A DNA stretch of 43,883 bases from an uncultured Sphingomonadaceae bacterium (GCA_938003725.1 CALKXX010000017.1:1-43883), one strand, 5' to 3'. Shown: positions 8,536 through 18,183, counted from the first letter of the stretch. The notes: generated by a model from the sequence alone, not told the origin. Translations and numbers: made by a program.

Positions 8536-10281
8536 GTGCTTCGTTCGTTCCTGTTTTTTATAGCAATATGCATAAGCTCTATCGGTGCCCCGTCAACGGC
8601 AAATATTTCTCAGCCGGCGGAATCAGGGACAAATGGCAAGGTCATTGTCTATGAGGCGGCGAAGATCATCACCATGGAACCGGGCTTTCCGGAAGCAAAG
8701 TTTGTCGCCACAGCAGATGGTATTGTTCTTGGCCTGGCCAACACGATCGAGGAACTGGATGCTTGGACCGACCAGCGGGACGTGACGATAGACCGACAAT
8801 TTGCCGATCGCATCATGATGCCCGGTTTTATCGAACCGCACATCCACCCGATGCAGACCATTATGATGCTGCCGCTGCCCTTTATCAGCCCCGAGCCATG
8901 GGCATTGCCCGGGAAAAACTATCCAGCGGCGCGCGGCGAGGTCCAATATGAAAGACGGCTGAAAGAGGAATTGGCAAAAAGCAAAGACAAGCTGTTTATC
9001 ACCTGGGGTCATCATCGCCTGTTCCACGGGGAGATGAACCGGGCCGCGTTAGACCGCATTGCACCCAATCGTCCGGTTGTGATCTGGCAGCGCAGTTTTC
9101 ACGAGATTATCGCAAACACAAAGGCGCTAGAGTTGCTTGACATTGGCAGCGAGACTGCCTTCAACGCCTATTTTGACAAGCCGGAAATTACTCCGGGTCA
9201 TGCGGACTATGCAAGCGGCATCATTCATGAGACCGCCCTGTTCGGCGGGATCGAAAAGCTTCGTGCCTACCTGTTTTCTCCTGCAAAGATGCAGCAGGGC
9301 TTGGCCGAGATGCGCCAGATGATGTTGGAAAATGGCGTCACCACAAGCGCCGATCTGGCCTTTGGCGGCTTTGGCGGACCAGAGATGGAATCGACACTCT
9401 TCAAGAGCCTCTATGATCAACCCACCACACCTTCGCGCATTCTTGCAATTCCCATTGCGCCGGTGGTTGGCGATGATCCCGATGCGTGGCTCAAAGACAT
9501 GCAGAGCAAATATCAAAGCGACAAATTCTTCTTTTCCAACCGTGTAAAGCTGCTCGCCGACGGTGCCTTTTTTGCCCAATATATGCAGATGAACCCGCCG
9601 GGCTATTCAGACGGCCACGAGGGGAAATGGATCACCGAGCCAGAGCAGGTCGAGAAATATACCAAGAAATTCTGGCAAGCGGGCTGGAATATTCATACCC
9701 ATGTCAACGGCGACAAGGGGTTGGATGTGGTGCTCGGTATCTCCGAAAAACTGCCGCCGCAATATGGTCAAAAACTGATCATGGAGCATTTGGGTTACTC
9801 CACCGAAGCACAGAACCGGCGCATTGCCGATATGGGCATCATGGTTTCCGCGCAGCCCAATTATATTCGCATACTTGGCGATAAATATGCAGCCACCGGG
9901 CTAGGTCCCGACCGCGCCGCACAGATGAACCGGCTGGGTTCACTAGAGCGAAAAGGCGTGCCACTGGCCCTGCATAGCGATTTCAACATGGCCCCAATTG
10001 ATCCACTCTATCTCGCCTGGGTGGCCAGCAACCGTGTGACTCTGGACGGCAATGTGAAGGCACCAGCGGAAAAACTGTCACTGGACAAGGCCCTACGTGC
10101 GATCACGATTGAGGCGGCACAGGTCATCGGTCTGGACGCAATGGTCGGCTCCATCGCAACCGGCAAGAAAGCCGATTTCACCGTACTGGACCGCGACCCT
10201 TATGCAGTGGGCGCTGTAAAACTGCGCGATGTGAAGGTGCAAGGCGTTGTGTTTGAAGGACAATGGTTTCCGGCGGAATAG
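8536..10281 (+). CDS. Exported metal-dependent amidohydrolase (YtcJ-like, amidohydrolase family 3)
   Basis: The chosen GTG start is preceded by GGGGAG at ideal spacing and gives a 581-residue protein with signal peptide LRSFLFFIAICISSIGAPS; an ATG 21 bases upstream would place polar residues before it. The amidohydrolase fold is shown by PGFIEPHIHPMQ (HxH near 102-104), KLLADGAFF, HTHVNGDKG, IMEHLGYS and the late LALHSDFNMAPIDP Asp motif. The C-terminus AIATGKKADF-type element (SIATGKKADFTVLDRDPY) is typical of YtcJ-like enzymes. The true substrate is unknown; the family hydrolyses C-N bonds in amides, cyclic amides and related compounds. It is a single gene converging on the acyl-CoA synthetase. 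Confidence 0.9.
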   Translation: MLRSFLFFIAICISSIGAPSTANISQPAESGTNGKVIVYEAAKIITMEPGFPEAKFVATADGIVLGLANTIEELDAWTDQRDVTIDRQFADRIMMPGFIEPHIHPMQTIMMLPLPFISPEPWALPGKNYPAARGEVQYERRLKEELAKSKDKLFITWGHHRLFHGEMNRAALDRIAPNRPVVIWQRSFHEIIANTKALELLDIGSETAFNAYFDKPEITPGHADYASGIIHETALFGGIEKLRAYLFSPAKMQQGLAEMRQMMLENGVTTSADLAFGGFGGPEMESTLFKSLYDQPTTPSRILAIPIAPVVGDDPDAWLKDMQSKYQSDKFFFSNRVKLLADGAFFAQYMQMNPPGYSDGHEGKWITEPEQVEKYTKKFWQAGWNIHTHVNGDKGLDVVLGISEKLPPQYGQKLIMEHLGYSTEAQNRRIADMGIMVSAQPNYIRILGDKYAATGLGPDRAAQMNRLGSLERKGVPLALHSDFNMAPIDPLYLAWVASNRVTLDGNVKAPAEKLSLDKALRAITIEAAQVIGLDAMVGSIATGKKADFTVLDRDPYAVGAVKLRDVKVQGVVFEGQWFPAE

Positions 10282-10321
10282 CAACGCCCGGCAAAGAACG
10301 AAAATTGATGGCACCAATTGC

Positions 10322-10365
10322 GAGGCAACGGTTTTATCGGAAGAAGAGAAACTTCGAATTGCCTC
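10322..10365. terminator. Possible bidirectional terminator between convergent genes
   Basis: GAGGCAA at 10322-10328 and TTGCCTC at 10359-10365 form 7-base arms around a smaller internal GAAG/CTTC hairpin. The element lies between the converging amidohydrolase and acyl-CoA synthetase genes and its right arm reaches into the stop codon of the latter. No clear T-run follows on either strand, so the terminator role is a guess from position. Confidence 0.3.
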
Positions 10366-11935
10366 AATTCACGCCGCGCTCATGCCCCTTCCAATAGGGA
10401 TCACGTAATTCGCGGCGCAGAATCTTTCCGCTGGCGTTGCGTGGCAACTCCGCGATTACATCAACTGATTTCGGCACCTTGAACCCAGCGATCCGTTCGC
10501 GTGCATGGGCGATTACGCTGTCTGCATCGACCTCCTCGACACCGGGTTTGGGGGAGACGACTGCTTTCACCGCTTCTCCCCACTTTGCGTCGGGCACTCC
10601 AATGACGGCGACTTCGTTGACTTGCGGGTGACCGAATATCGCGTTTTCGACCTCTGCCGGATAGACATTTTCTCCGCCGGAGATGATCATGTCCTTGACC
10701 CGGTCTTTAATATAGAAATAACCATCCTCGTCCATCACTGCCGCGTCACCGGTATAGAGCCAGCCGTCCGCGTCCACTGTCTCTTTGGTTTTCGCATCAT
10801 TGTTGAAATAATGCAGCATGTTCAGGCCGCTGCGCGTGGCGATTTCGCCAATGGTGCCCGGCGGTACTTCTTTGTGGTTCTCGTCCACGATTTTCAGCTC
10901 CACACCAGGCAGAGGGACACCGATACCGCGCATCCGCTCATTGCCTTCCGGGTCGTGGTCCGCCGGCGGCAATATGCAGACCGTACCTGTGGTTTCGGTC
11001 ATACCATATTGCTGACAGAACAGCGCTTGCGGCATCGTCTTTATACATTGCCTTAACAGTTCCAGCGGGATCGGTGCGGCGCCATAAGTGACAGACCGGA
11101 CGTTGGAAAAATCCGTTTCCTGCGCGCGCGGAACACTGACCAGCATTTGCAAAGCCGTGGGCACGAGGAAAAATTGATTGAGTCCTTTGTCGATACAATC
11201 GAGGACGCCATCAGGCGTGAATTCGGGAATGACCATCATGGTCGCGCCGCTGTAAATGCTAATTGGTCCGATACCCGACCCGGCAATATGCGCACAGGGC
11301 ATCACCGCCAATGTGCTGTCACCCGGGTTCAAATCAATCCACGCATGTTCCGGTTTACCCTGCACCAGAGGCCGCATTTTGAACAGATTATCGCTGGAAA
11401 GAACCGCGCCCTTGGGGTTGCCCGTGGTTCCGGATGTATAGAGTTGCAGCGCACCATCAGCAGGATCAATTTCCGGGAGATCGCCGGGCGTGGTTTCATC
11501 ACGCCATGCGGTCAGGGATTGCAAATCAGTGCTGTCATCGGTGCAGAGAATTGACTGCGTCCCTGCTTCCGCAGCAGCATTTTTCGCGACATCGGCAAAT
11601 CCCGGTTCGCATATAAGCAGCGGTGCCTTCGTATCTTTCAATACATAGGCAACCTCCGGCGCGGCCAGCCGCCAGCCAATTGGCGCAATCACCATGCCCG
11701 CGCGCGTGGCCGCGGCGAAGAGGGTGAAGTAAAGACCGCTATTCTTACCAAGCCAGCAAATTCGATCGCCCTTGTTCAGCTTTGCTCCTGTAAAGGCGCG
11801 TGCATAGTCGGTGACCAACTTATCTAGTTTGGCATAGCTCAGCTGTCCCGACGGGCAATCAATCGCCATATTATCCGGTGTCTTTTCAGCCCATTGGGCA
11901 ATAGATGAACTCATGCAGCGGCGAGTCTCTGTCAT
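10364..11935 (-). CDS. Acyl-CoA synthetase (AMP-forming ligase)
   Basis: This 523-residue ANL-superfamily enzyme activates a carboxylic acid via an acyl-adenylate and transfers it to CoA. The P-loop-like motif LYTSGTTGNPKGAVLS lies near 165-180; QQYGMTETTGTVCILPP, WLYTGDAAVMDEDGYFYIKDR and the hinge/C-terminal IISGGENVYPAEVE follow, with the catalytic Lys region PRNASGKILRRELR at the end. The layout matches fatty-acid or small aryl-acid CoA ligases; chain specificity cannot be read. The start MTETRRCMSS has GAGAGGA upstream. It lies 64 bases downstream of the DUF938 methyltransferase, so it could be the tail of that transcript or an independent gene. Confidence 0.92.
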   Translation of the reverse strand: MTETRRCMSSSIAQWAEKTPDNMAIDCPSGQLSYAKLDKLVTDYARAFTGAKLNKGDRICWLGKNSGLYFTLFAAATRAGMVIAPIGWRLAAPEVAYVLKDTKAPLLICEPGFADVAKNAAAEAGTQSILCTDDSTDLQSLTAWRDETTPGDLPEIDPADGALQLYTSGTTGNPKGAVLSSDNLFKMRPLVQGKPEHAWIDLNPGDSTLAVMPCAHIAGSGIGPISIYSGATMMVIPEFTPDGVLDCIDKGLNQFFLVPTALQMLVSVPRAQETDFSNVRSVTYGAAPIPLELLRQCIKTMPQALFCQQYGMTETTGTVCILPPADHDPEGNERMRGIGVPLPGVELKIVDENHKEVPPGTIGEIATRSGLNMLHYFNNDAKTKETVDADGWLYTGDAAVMDEDGYFYIKDRVKDMIISGGENVYPAEVENAIFGHPQVNEVAVIGVPDAKWGEAVKAVVSPKPGVEEVDADSVIAHARERIAGFKVPKSVDVIAELPRNASGKILRRELRDPYWKGHERGVN

Positions 11936-11999
11936 CGGGGCGAATCCTCTCTTTATGGTGGAACGGGATTAAGCCGGAGACGTAAAGCGTGCAAGTGCT

Positions 12000-12638
12000 T
12001 CAAATTTTTCGATAAACCAGCGAGATATTGTTCGCGGGCATTTCAATCAAACTTTCGCGGGCAAAACCGGTCTCGTCCGCGAGCGTGTCTATATCGGCGA
12101 CATCGCGGATACCCCACTGCAAATTGCGACTTTTCAAGCTGCGTTCGAAATCGAGATTGCCTTGCGCCGGTTCGATACCTTCTTGAAAATAGGGGCCATA
12201 GAGGAACAAGGGCGCGCCCGGTGCGAGCAACTTTGCCGCTTTTTCAAACAAGCCGATTGATGCCTCCCATGGGCTGATATGGATCATGTTTATACAAATA
12301 AGTGCATCGGGGTGTTCAATGTCCCAATCTGTCGCAAGTGCATCCAGCTGCATGGGTGACAAAACATTGCGTGCTTCTGCGCGTTTCGTCCACGCTGCGA
12401 TGGAGCGACAGCATTCTGGATCAGGATCGCTGGGCTGAAAACTGATATCCGGAAATTTCTGTCCAAAGAATACCGCATGTTCGCCGGTCCCGCTTGCGAT
12501 TTCCAGCACCGTGCCTCTATCTGGCAAAATTCGCCGTAAGACATCCACTATCGCATCACGGTTACGCATTGTTGCGGGTGCATGTTTCTGATCATCGGGG
12601 GTGGGGTCGTCAACGAACCATGGTTTGGAGTCAGCCAT
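12000..12638 (-). CDS. DUF938 SAM-dependent methyltransferase
   Basis: This is a 212-residue class I methyltransferase-like protein. The SAM-binding motif I is VLEIASGTGEHAVFF (about 44-58), followed by FQPSDPDPEC (acidic end of strand 2) and INMIHISPWEA, and later LFLYGPYFQEG. These are characteristic of the DUF938 family, whose substrate is unknown. The N-terminus DQKHAPATMRNRDAI is also family-typical. The ATG overlaps the 3' end of the symporter gene by 8 bases and has AGAGGTG just upstream, which points to coupled translation. Confidence 0.9.
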   Translation of the reverse strand: MADSKPWFVDDPTPDDQKHAPATMRNRDAIVDVLRRILPDRGTVLEIASGTGEHAVFFGQKFPDISFQPSDPDPECCRSIAAWTKRAEARNVLSPMQLDALATDWDIEHPDALICINMIHISPWEASIGLFEKAAKLLAPGAPLFLYGPYFQEGIEPAQGNLDFERSLKSRNLQWGIRDVADIDTLADETGFARESLIEMPANNISLVYRKI

Positions 12639-13617
12639 CAGGCACCTCTTTCACAATCGCCTGCCGGCGCCATAAGGCCGCCAGAAAGCTTCCAATGACC
12701 ACGTGATATACTGCCGAAATCGCGCTGGGTACTGGCGCAAGTGCGGCTTGCATCGGCGTTGCAAACTGCCCGGCAAATGTCGGCGTTGCAGCCAAGGTAG
12801 AGCCAAGACCGCTATTTTGCATGCCAACCTCAATGCTGATCGTCCGGCGTTCTTGGGCGCCAAAGCCCAACCATTTCGTGATGAGATAGCCCAATCCAAA
12901 ACCAAATGCATGAAGCAGGAATATTGCGAGCATCAACGCACCAAAATGCTGTTCGATCAGCGCTTTGCTATTGGCAATAATGCCCCCCACAATCAGCACC
13001 ACCACAATCACCGAGGCCAGCGGAGAGACATTTGAAATACTTGCGGTCAACTTTGGGAAGTACCGGTTTAGCAGCACCCCGGCGACCACCGGCAACAGCA
13101 CGATGGAGATCATATTTATGAACAGGCTCCATTGGTCAATCTCAACAAACTTACCCGCCAGCCAACCGGTGAGCAAAGGCGTGGCGATAACGGCAATCAG
13201 AGTAGAGACCATGGTCATCGTGACGGACAATGCCAGATTGGCATTGGCAAGATAGGCAACCACATTTGACGCAGTGCCGCCGGGGCAACAGGAAACCAGA
13301 ATCAATCCAACCGCCAACCCCGTCTCTAAGCCAAATATCATAGCCAAGCTGATACCGGCCAGCGGCATCAAAGTGAATTGCAACAAAACACCGGACGCCA
13401 CGCATTTTGGAATCCGCATGATACGTTTGAAATCATCAAAGGAGAGTGTCAGCCCCATTCCAAGCATGATCAGACCCAACATCACGCTGACCAACGACTG
13501 GCCAAAAGGGCGGAAACGGCCATCAACGACCCAGATGAAATGATCAGGAATGAACCACGCCCATGCGGTGCCCAGCACTGTCCACAGAGCAAAAAAATTG
13601 GTCAGTCGGTGGATCAT
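12631..13617 (-). CDS. Bile acid:sodium symporter family (BASS) transporter
   Basis: This integral membrane protein has 328 residues and nine or ten hydrophobic segments. LMLGLIMLGMGLTLSFDDFKRI near the N-terminus, LILVSCCPGGTASNVVAYLA (the Na-site-like CPGGTASN motif) and ISIEVGMQNSGLGSTLA (the conserved EVGMQNSG) identify the SBF/BASS family. Bacterial members move organic anions or amino-acid derivatives with sodium; substrate here is unknown. The chosen ATG gives MIHRLTNFFALW; a GTG 48 bases upstream would overlap gcvPB. The gene starts only 13 bases after the gcvPB stop and overlaps the next methyltransferase gene, so it is probably on the glycine-riboswitch transcript. Confidence 0.9.
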   Translation of the reverse strand: MIHRLTNFFALWTVLGTAWAWFIPDHFIWVVDGRFRPFGQSLVSVMLGLIMLGMGLTLSFDDFKRIMRIPKCVASGVLLQFTLMPLAGISLAMIFGLETGLAVGLILVSCCPGGTASNVVAYLANANLALSVTMTMVSTLIAVIATPLLTGWLAGKFVEIDQWSLFINMISIVLLPVVAGVLLNRYFPKLTASISNVSPLASVIVVVLIVGGIIANSKALIEQHFGALMLAIFLLHAFGFGLGYLITKWLGFGAQERRTISIEVGMQNSGLGSTLAATPTFAGQFATPMQAALAPVPSAISAVYHVVIGSFLAALWRRQAIVKEVPDG

Positions 13618-13630
13618 GACGCGGCCCGGA

Positions 13631-15217
13631 TCATTCGGCTGCTTCGGCAAACTCCTCCGGCTCACTCCACGTCAAAATAGGTTTGCGTGCAGCCAACGTT
13701 TCATCAAGGCGGCGGCGAGGCGCAAAGTGAGGAGCAGATTTAAGCAACTCATCCCCTGCCTTCGCCCGTTTTGCAACCGAACGCAGTGCCCCGATAAATT
13801 GATCGACGGCCGCCTTGCTTTCCGTTTCCGTAGGTTCAACCAGCATCGCGCCGTGCACAACCAAAGGGAAATACATGGTCATCGGGTGGTAGCCCTCATC
13901 GATCAACCCTTTTGCCAGATCCAGCGTCGTCAGATCATTGGCAAATCCATCGTCCGAAAATAACGCTTCATGCATGCAAGGCCCGGATTTACCAAAGGGT
14001 GCGTCCAGAACATCTTCCAGACTACGCAACACATAGTTGGCGTTCAGCACGGCATCTTCGGCAACTTGTTTTAGCCCGTCCGCGCCATGGCTCAGCATAT
14101 ATGTAAGTGCGCGTGTGAACATCCCCATCTGGCCGTGGAACGCGACCATGCGGCCGAAACTGCTATTATGATGGTCTTCGGCTGTTTCCTCTTCGACGAT
14201 GTAGAAATGATTATCTTCTTCACGTTTTTCGACGAACGGAAGCGGGGCATATGGTGCCAGCGCTTCGGAGAAAACAACTGGACCAGAGCCAGGACCACCA
14301 CCGCCATGAGGGGTGGAGAACGTCTTATGTAAGTTGATGTGCATCGCATCAACGCCCAAATCGCCGGGACGCACCCGGCCAACAATGGCGTTAAAATTCG
14401 CGCCGTCACAATAGACCAGACCACCGGCGTCGTGGACCGCATCGGATATCGCTTTCATGTCGGGTTCAAATAATCCGCATGTGTTTGGATTGGTAATCAT
14501 CACGCCTGCAACGTCCGGCCCCAGACGCGCTTTTAACGCATCCAAGTCAACTCGGCCTGCATCATTGGCGGGAATATCTTCGACCTTATATCCCGCAAAG
14601 GCCGCCGTTGCCGGATTGGTTCCATGCGCGCTTTCCGGGACCAGGATAACTTCGCGCGCATCGCCGCGTGCTTCCAACGCAGAGCGAATGGCCAATATTC
14701 CACATAATTCGCCATGAGCACCAGCTTTTGGAGACATGGCGACGGCTGGCATACCGGTTAGTTTTTTCAGCCAGTCGGCCAGCTCATAAATCGTCTTCAA
14801 CGCGCCCTGTACGGTTTCCATCGGCTGCAATGGATGAATGTCGGCGAAGCCTTTTAATCGCGCCATTTTCTCATTGAGGCGTGGATTATGTTTCATCGTG
14901 CAACTGCCCAATGGGAACAGGCCAACGTCGATCGCATAATTCTGACGACTCAAACGTGTGTAGTGACGCACAGCTTCTGCTTCGGATAGTCCGGGAACTG
15001 ATATTGGTTCGCTTCGATCCAGACCGCCCAAGCGACTTTCCACGTCCGGCGCATCAGGCAGGTCGACCCCGCTGCGGGCAGGCGATCCGATTTCGAAAAT
15101 TAACGGCTCATCGACAATCAACGCACGGTTGCCTGTGTGAGTGGTCGGTAAATTGTTATCAGGCATGATCAAATTCTCTTCCTGTTTGGTAGGGCGTCCT
15201 TCAGCCAACATGCTCAT
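13631..15217 (-). CDS. gcvPB: Glycine dehydrogenase (decarboxylating) subunit 2
   Basis: This 528-residue PLP subunit of the split P-protein works with GcvPA to decarboxylate glycine and load the aminomethyl group on lipoyl-GcvH. The PLP lysine is Lys298 in HINLHKTFSTPHGGGGPG; LGSCTMKHNPRLNE, MSPKAGAHGELCG and VPESAHGTNPATA are also diagnostic. The start chosen overlaps the gcvPA stop as ATGA, with GGGAAG upstream; an internal ATG at codon 18 (MPDNNL, with GGAAGAG before it) is a plausible alternative. It completes the gcvT-gcvH-gcvPA-gcvPB set. Confidence 0.96.
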   Translation of the reverse strand: MSMLAEGRPTKQEENLIMPDNNLPTTHTGNRALIVDEPLIFEIGSPARSGVDLPDAPDVESRLGGLDRSEPISVPGLSEAEAVRHYTRLSRQNYAIDVGLFPLGSCTMKHNPRLNEKMARLKGFADIHPLQPMETVQGALKTIYELADWLKKLTGMPAVAMSPKAGAHGELCGILAIRSALEARGDAREVILVPESAHGTNPATAAFAGYKVEDIPANDAGRVDLDALKARLGPDVAGVMITNPNTCGLFEPDMKAISDAVHDAGGLVYCDGANFNAIVGRVRPGDLGVDAMHINLHKTFSTPHGGGGPGSGPVVFSEALAPYAPLPFVEKREEDNHFYIVEEETAEDHHNSSFGRMVAFHGQMGMFTRALTYMLSHGADGLKQVAEDAVLNANYVLRSLEDVLDAPFGKSGPCMHEALFSDDGFANDLTTLDLAKGLIDEGYHPMTMYFPLVVHGAMLVEPTETESKAAVDQFIGALRSVAKRAKAGDELLKSAPHFAPRRRLDETLAARKPILTWSEPEEFAEAAE

Positions 15218-16584
15218 AGCCGTTCGCTTCCCAGCTCTGTGGCAAGCGCATCTGCCAACATCTCAACCTCATCATCAGTTGATGTTTCGGTGACCGCGAC
15301 CAACAGGCCATGCGCCAACTTTTTTTCGTCCGGATAAAGTCGTCCCAGTGACACGCCGGCCAAAATTCGCTGATCAGCCAAGCGGCGTACAATTGGGCGT
15401 GCATCACTATCAAGAACCAACGTGAACTCATTGAAAAAGCTATCGTTCAACAAGGAAACGCCGTTGATTGATGACAGTTTATCCGCCACCTGCACGGCTT
15501 TCTTGTGGTTGAGCATCGCTAATTCCCGCAAGCCTTTTTCACCGAGCAAAGTCATATGGGCGGTGAAAGCCAGAGCGCATAACCCACTGTTCGTACAGAT
15601 GTTTGACGTCGCTTTTTCACGCCGAATATGCTGTTCGCGCGTCGACAAAGTCAGGACAAATCCGCGTTTACCTTCCGCGTCAACCGTCTCTCCGCAAAGT
15701 CGTCCCGGCATCTGGCGGACATATTTTTGCTTGCACCCGAACAACCCAACATAGGGGCCGCCAAATTGCAGTCCAACGCCAAGTGACTGGCCTTCGCCAA
15801 CCACGATATCCGCGTCCATTTCACCCGGAGATTTAATTGCCCCCAGGGCAACAGGTTCGGTCACAACGGCAATGAGCAATGCCTTATGGGCATGCGCCTT
15901 TTCTGCCAACGCGGACATATCGCCAATTCGTCCTAATATATCTGGATATTGGACCACAACACAGCTGGTATCATCGTCAATCTGATCAATCAGCATCTCG
16001 CTATCAATTCCAGCGTCCAATGACGGCACCTGATACGATAACTGATCTTTGGTAAACCGCGCCATGGTATTGCAAACCGAAACATAATGCGGATGCAGGC
16101 CGGGCGAGAGAACGGCTTTGCCCCGTTTGGTGATACGCCGTGCCATGACAATCGCTTCCCAACAGGCGGTGGAACCGTCATACATACTGGCATTGGCTAC
16201 ATCGACACCAAAAAGACGCGCGACCTGAGTCTGAAATTCGAAGAGCGTCTGCAATGTCCCCTGTGCAATCTCTGGTTGATATGGCGTATAAGCGGTCAGA
16301 AACTCGCCGCGCTGAATGATATGATCAACCGATGCGGGCACATGATGGCGATAGGCCCCTGCCCCCAGAAAGAATGGCATATCACCGGCAGCGTGATTTT
16401 GTTTTGCCAGTGCCTTCATATGCGCCTCGACCGCCATTTCACCAGCATATGTCGGCAAATCGCGGATGGGACCGTCCAACTGTACTTCCTTCGGTACATC
16501 GACGAAAAGAGCATCAACCGACTCTGCACCTATCTTTGCGAGCATATCCTGACGATCATCCTGAGTCAGCGGTAGGTAACGCAT
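15214..16584 (-). CDS. gcvPA: Glycine dehydrogenase (decarboxylating) subunit 1
   Basis: This 456-residue subunit 1 of the split glycine decarboxylase pairs with GcvPB. Family segments include MRYLPLTQDDRQDML at the N-terminus, FLGAGAYRHHVPASV, FLTAYTPYQPEIAQGTLQ and the ANASMYDGSTA stretch. The start MRYL is favoured because AAGGAAG sits 6 bases before it and it matches the usual family N-terminus. An ATG five codons earlier also has GGGAGG upstream, so either could be used. It overlaps gcvPB by four bases and lies 49 bases after gcvH, with a small hairpin in the gap. Confidence 0.95.
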   Translation of the reverse strand: MRYLPLTQDDRQDMLAKIGAESVDALFVDVPKEVQLDGPIRDLPTYAGEMAVEAHMKALAKQNHAAGDMPFFLGAGAYRHHVPASVDHIIQRGEFLTAYTPYQPEIAQGTLQTLFEFQTQVARLFGVDVANASMYDGSTACWEAIVMARRITKRGKAVLSPGLHPHYVSVCNTMARFTKDQLSYQVPSLDAGIDSEMLIDQIDDDTSCVVVQYPDILGRIGDMSALAEKAHAHKALLIAVVTEPVALGAIKSPGEMDADIVVGEGQSLGVGLQFGGPYVGLFGCKQKYVRQMPGRLCGETVDAEGKRGFVLTLSTREQHIRREKATSNICTNSGLCALAFTAHMTLLGEKGLRELAMLNHKKAVQVADKLSSINGVSLLNDSFFNEFTLVLDSDARPIVRRLADQRILAGVSLGRLYPDEKKLAHGLLVAVTETSTDDEVEMLADALATELGSERL

Positions 16585-16606
16585 GTTCACTTCCTTCATT
16601 TAGGTC

Positions 16607-16624
16607 CCTCCCCAAAAGGAGAGG
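16607..16624 (-). other. Short hairpin between gcvH and gcvPA
   Basis: In the transcript, CCTCTCC and GGGGAGG pair over 7 positions (one wobble) around a TTTT loop. The right arm contains the purine-rich stretch that would serve as ribosome binding site for the upstream alternative ATG at 16599 but not for the preferred start. It may tune gcvPA translation or stabilise the mRNA; no T-run follows, so a terminator is unlikely. Confidence 0.4.
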
Positions 16625-16633
16625 CAAGACATC

Positions 16634-17005
16634 TCAAAGATCGTCGACAAATGCTTTATAAGCTTTTTCATCCATCAAATCGGTAAGCTCGTCCTTGTCC
16701 GTCAGGGTGAGGCGGAAAAACCAGCCATCTTCTTCTGCCGACGAATTCACCAGTGCCGGTTCATCTTCCAGCGCGTCATTCACTTCGACAACTTCGCCCG
16801 AAACCGCGGCATAAACGTCCGATGCAGCTTTTACCGATTCGACCACCGCGGCATCATCACCCTGCGATAATTCTGCGCCAACATCAGGTGTTTCGACAAA
16901 TACGATGTCACCCAGTTGTTCCTGTGCATAGTCGGTAATTCCGACGGTCGCGGTATCGCCTTCAACATCGACCCATTCATGTTCTTCGGTAAAATATCGG
17001 CTCAT
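16634..17005 (-). CDS. gcvH: Glycine cleavage system H protein
   Basis: This 123-residue lipoyl carrier of the glycine cleavage system shuttles the aminomethyl group from P to T protein and is reoxidised by lipoamide dehydrogenase. The lipoylated lysine is Lys59 in AAVVESVKAASDVYA, within the standard H-protein fold. The N-terminal EEHEWVDVEGDTATVGITDYAQ and C-terminal GWFFRLTLTD fit the family, and length is normal. AAGGA lies 8-9 bases before the ATG. It follows gcvT by 23 bases. Confidence 0.97.
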   Translation of the reverse strand: MSRYFTEEHEWVDVEGDTATVGITDYAQEQLGDIVFVETPDVGAELSQGDDAAVVESVKAASDVYAAVSGEVVEVNDALEDEPALVNSSAEEDGWFFRLTLTDKDELTDLMDEKAYKAFVDDL

Positions 17006-17028
17006 AATATCGTCCTTCTTCAGTCAGT

Positions 17029-18183
17029 CTATATTTTGGGTTTGCGGTGATAGTTATGCGGCACAAACGGCATGTCCGCGACGGTACATGTGATTTGCTT
17101 TTTGCGTTGCTGCACGGTGATGGCAGTCCCTGTTTCGGAAAGCTCCATTGGTACATAAGCCATGGCAATTGGGCGTTGCAACGTGGGCGAAAACCCACCG
17201 CTGGTAATCTTTCCAATGACCGTACCGTCTTCAGACACAATATCGGCACCTTCTCGCGCCGGCTGACGACCATCAACGAACAGGCCCACACGCTTAGTCT
17301 CTGCCTTATCCGGATATTGGGCGAGCACCCTATCAGCGCCGGCAAAATTTCCTTCTTCGCGGCGTGCCTTGGAAAGCGCAAAATTCAGATTTGCTTCTAC
17401 CGGCAGTACATCTGGAGTCATATCATGGCCATAAAGCGGTAATCCCGCTTCCAGCCGCAAGCTATCACGGGCGCCAAGACCGATCGGACGCACTTCTTCT
17501 AATGCAACCAATGCATTGGCAAATGCCTCTACATGCTCTGCCCCAATGCTAATTTCAAACCCGTCTTCGCCCGTATAGCCGGCGCGCGTAATTCCAACCG
17601 GCACACCGTTCCAGATAAACGGCCCTGCTTCCATGAAATATAAATCCGAAGGCACGGGCCAACCAGGTTCGCGTGGCTCAATACCAAGCTTGTTCAAGGC
17701 CTGTGCCGCCTTGGGCCCTTGCAGCGCCAACAGCGGCTGGTCCTCTGCATGATCGACGGTGACGGAATCCGGTAATTGCTCGCGCATATAGGCAATGTCG
17801 TCATATTTGGTTGCGCCGTTGACCACCAGATAAAGATTACGGCCGGTATTGGTGACCATCAAATCGTCCAATATGCCGCCATCCTTTGCCAGTAACAGCG
17901 TATAGCGAACTTTGCCGGGTTTCAGCGCCGATATATTGCCCGGTACAATGGCCTCCAGTGCTTCCGCTGCGCTCTCGCCGCTCAGGTTTAATTGCCCCAT
18001 ATGCGACACATCGAACAGCCCAGCTTCTGTACGCGTCCAAAGATGCTCGGCCATGACGCCTTCAAACTGGACCGGCATTTCATATCCGGCAAAGGGGACC
18101 ATCCGCGCGCCAAGGCTGCGGTGCCAATCACCAAGTGGCAATTGTTTCAAGTTTTCCCCGATATTTTGGTTATTTTCACTCAT
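17029..18183 (-). CDS. gcvT: Glycine cleavage system aminomethyltransferase (T protein)
   Basis: This 384-residue T protein transfers the aminomethyl carbon to tetrahydrofolate, giving 5,10-methylene-THF and ammonia. Motifs include PLGDWHRSLGARMVPFAGYEMPVQF at the N-terminus (read in two overlapping parts), GLFDVSHMGQ, the Asp-bearing HDMTPDVLPVEANL and ITSGGFSPTL. The start MSENNQNIGEN follows the riboswitch; the frame continues upstream through the aptamer, but those codons encode RNA structure rather than protein. It is the first gene of the glycine operon, 51 bases after aptamer 2. Confidence 0.95.
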   Translation of the reverse strand: MSENNQNIGENLKQLPLGDWHRSLGARMVPFAGYEMPVQFEGVMAEHLWTRTEAGLFDVSHMGQLNLSGESAAEALEAIVPGNISALKPGKVRYTLLLAKDGGILDDLMVTNTGRNLYLVVNGATKYDDIAYMREQLPDSVTVDHAEDQPLLALQGPKAAQALNKLGIEPREPGWPVPSDLYFMEAGPFIWNGVPVGITRAGYTGEDGFEISIGAEHVEAFANALVALEEVRPIGLGARDSLRLEAGLPLYGHDMTPDVLPVEANLNFALSKARREEGNFAGADRVLAQYPDKAETKRVGLFVDGRQPAREGADIVSEDGTVIGKITSGGFSPTLQRPIAMAYVPMELSETGTAITVQQRKKQITCTVADMPFVPHNYHRKPKI

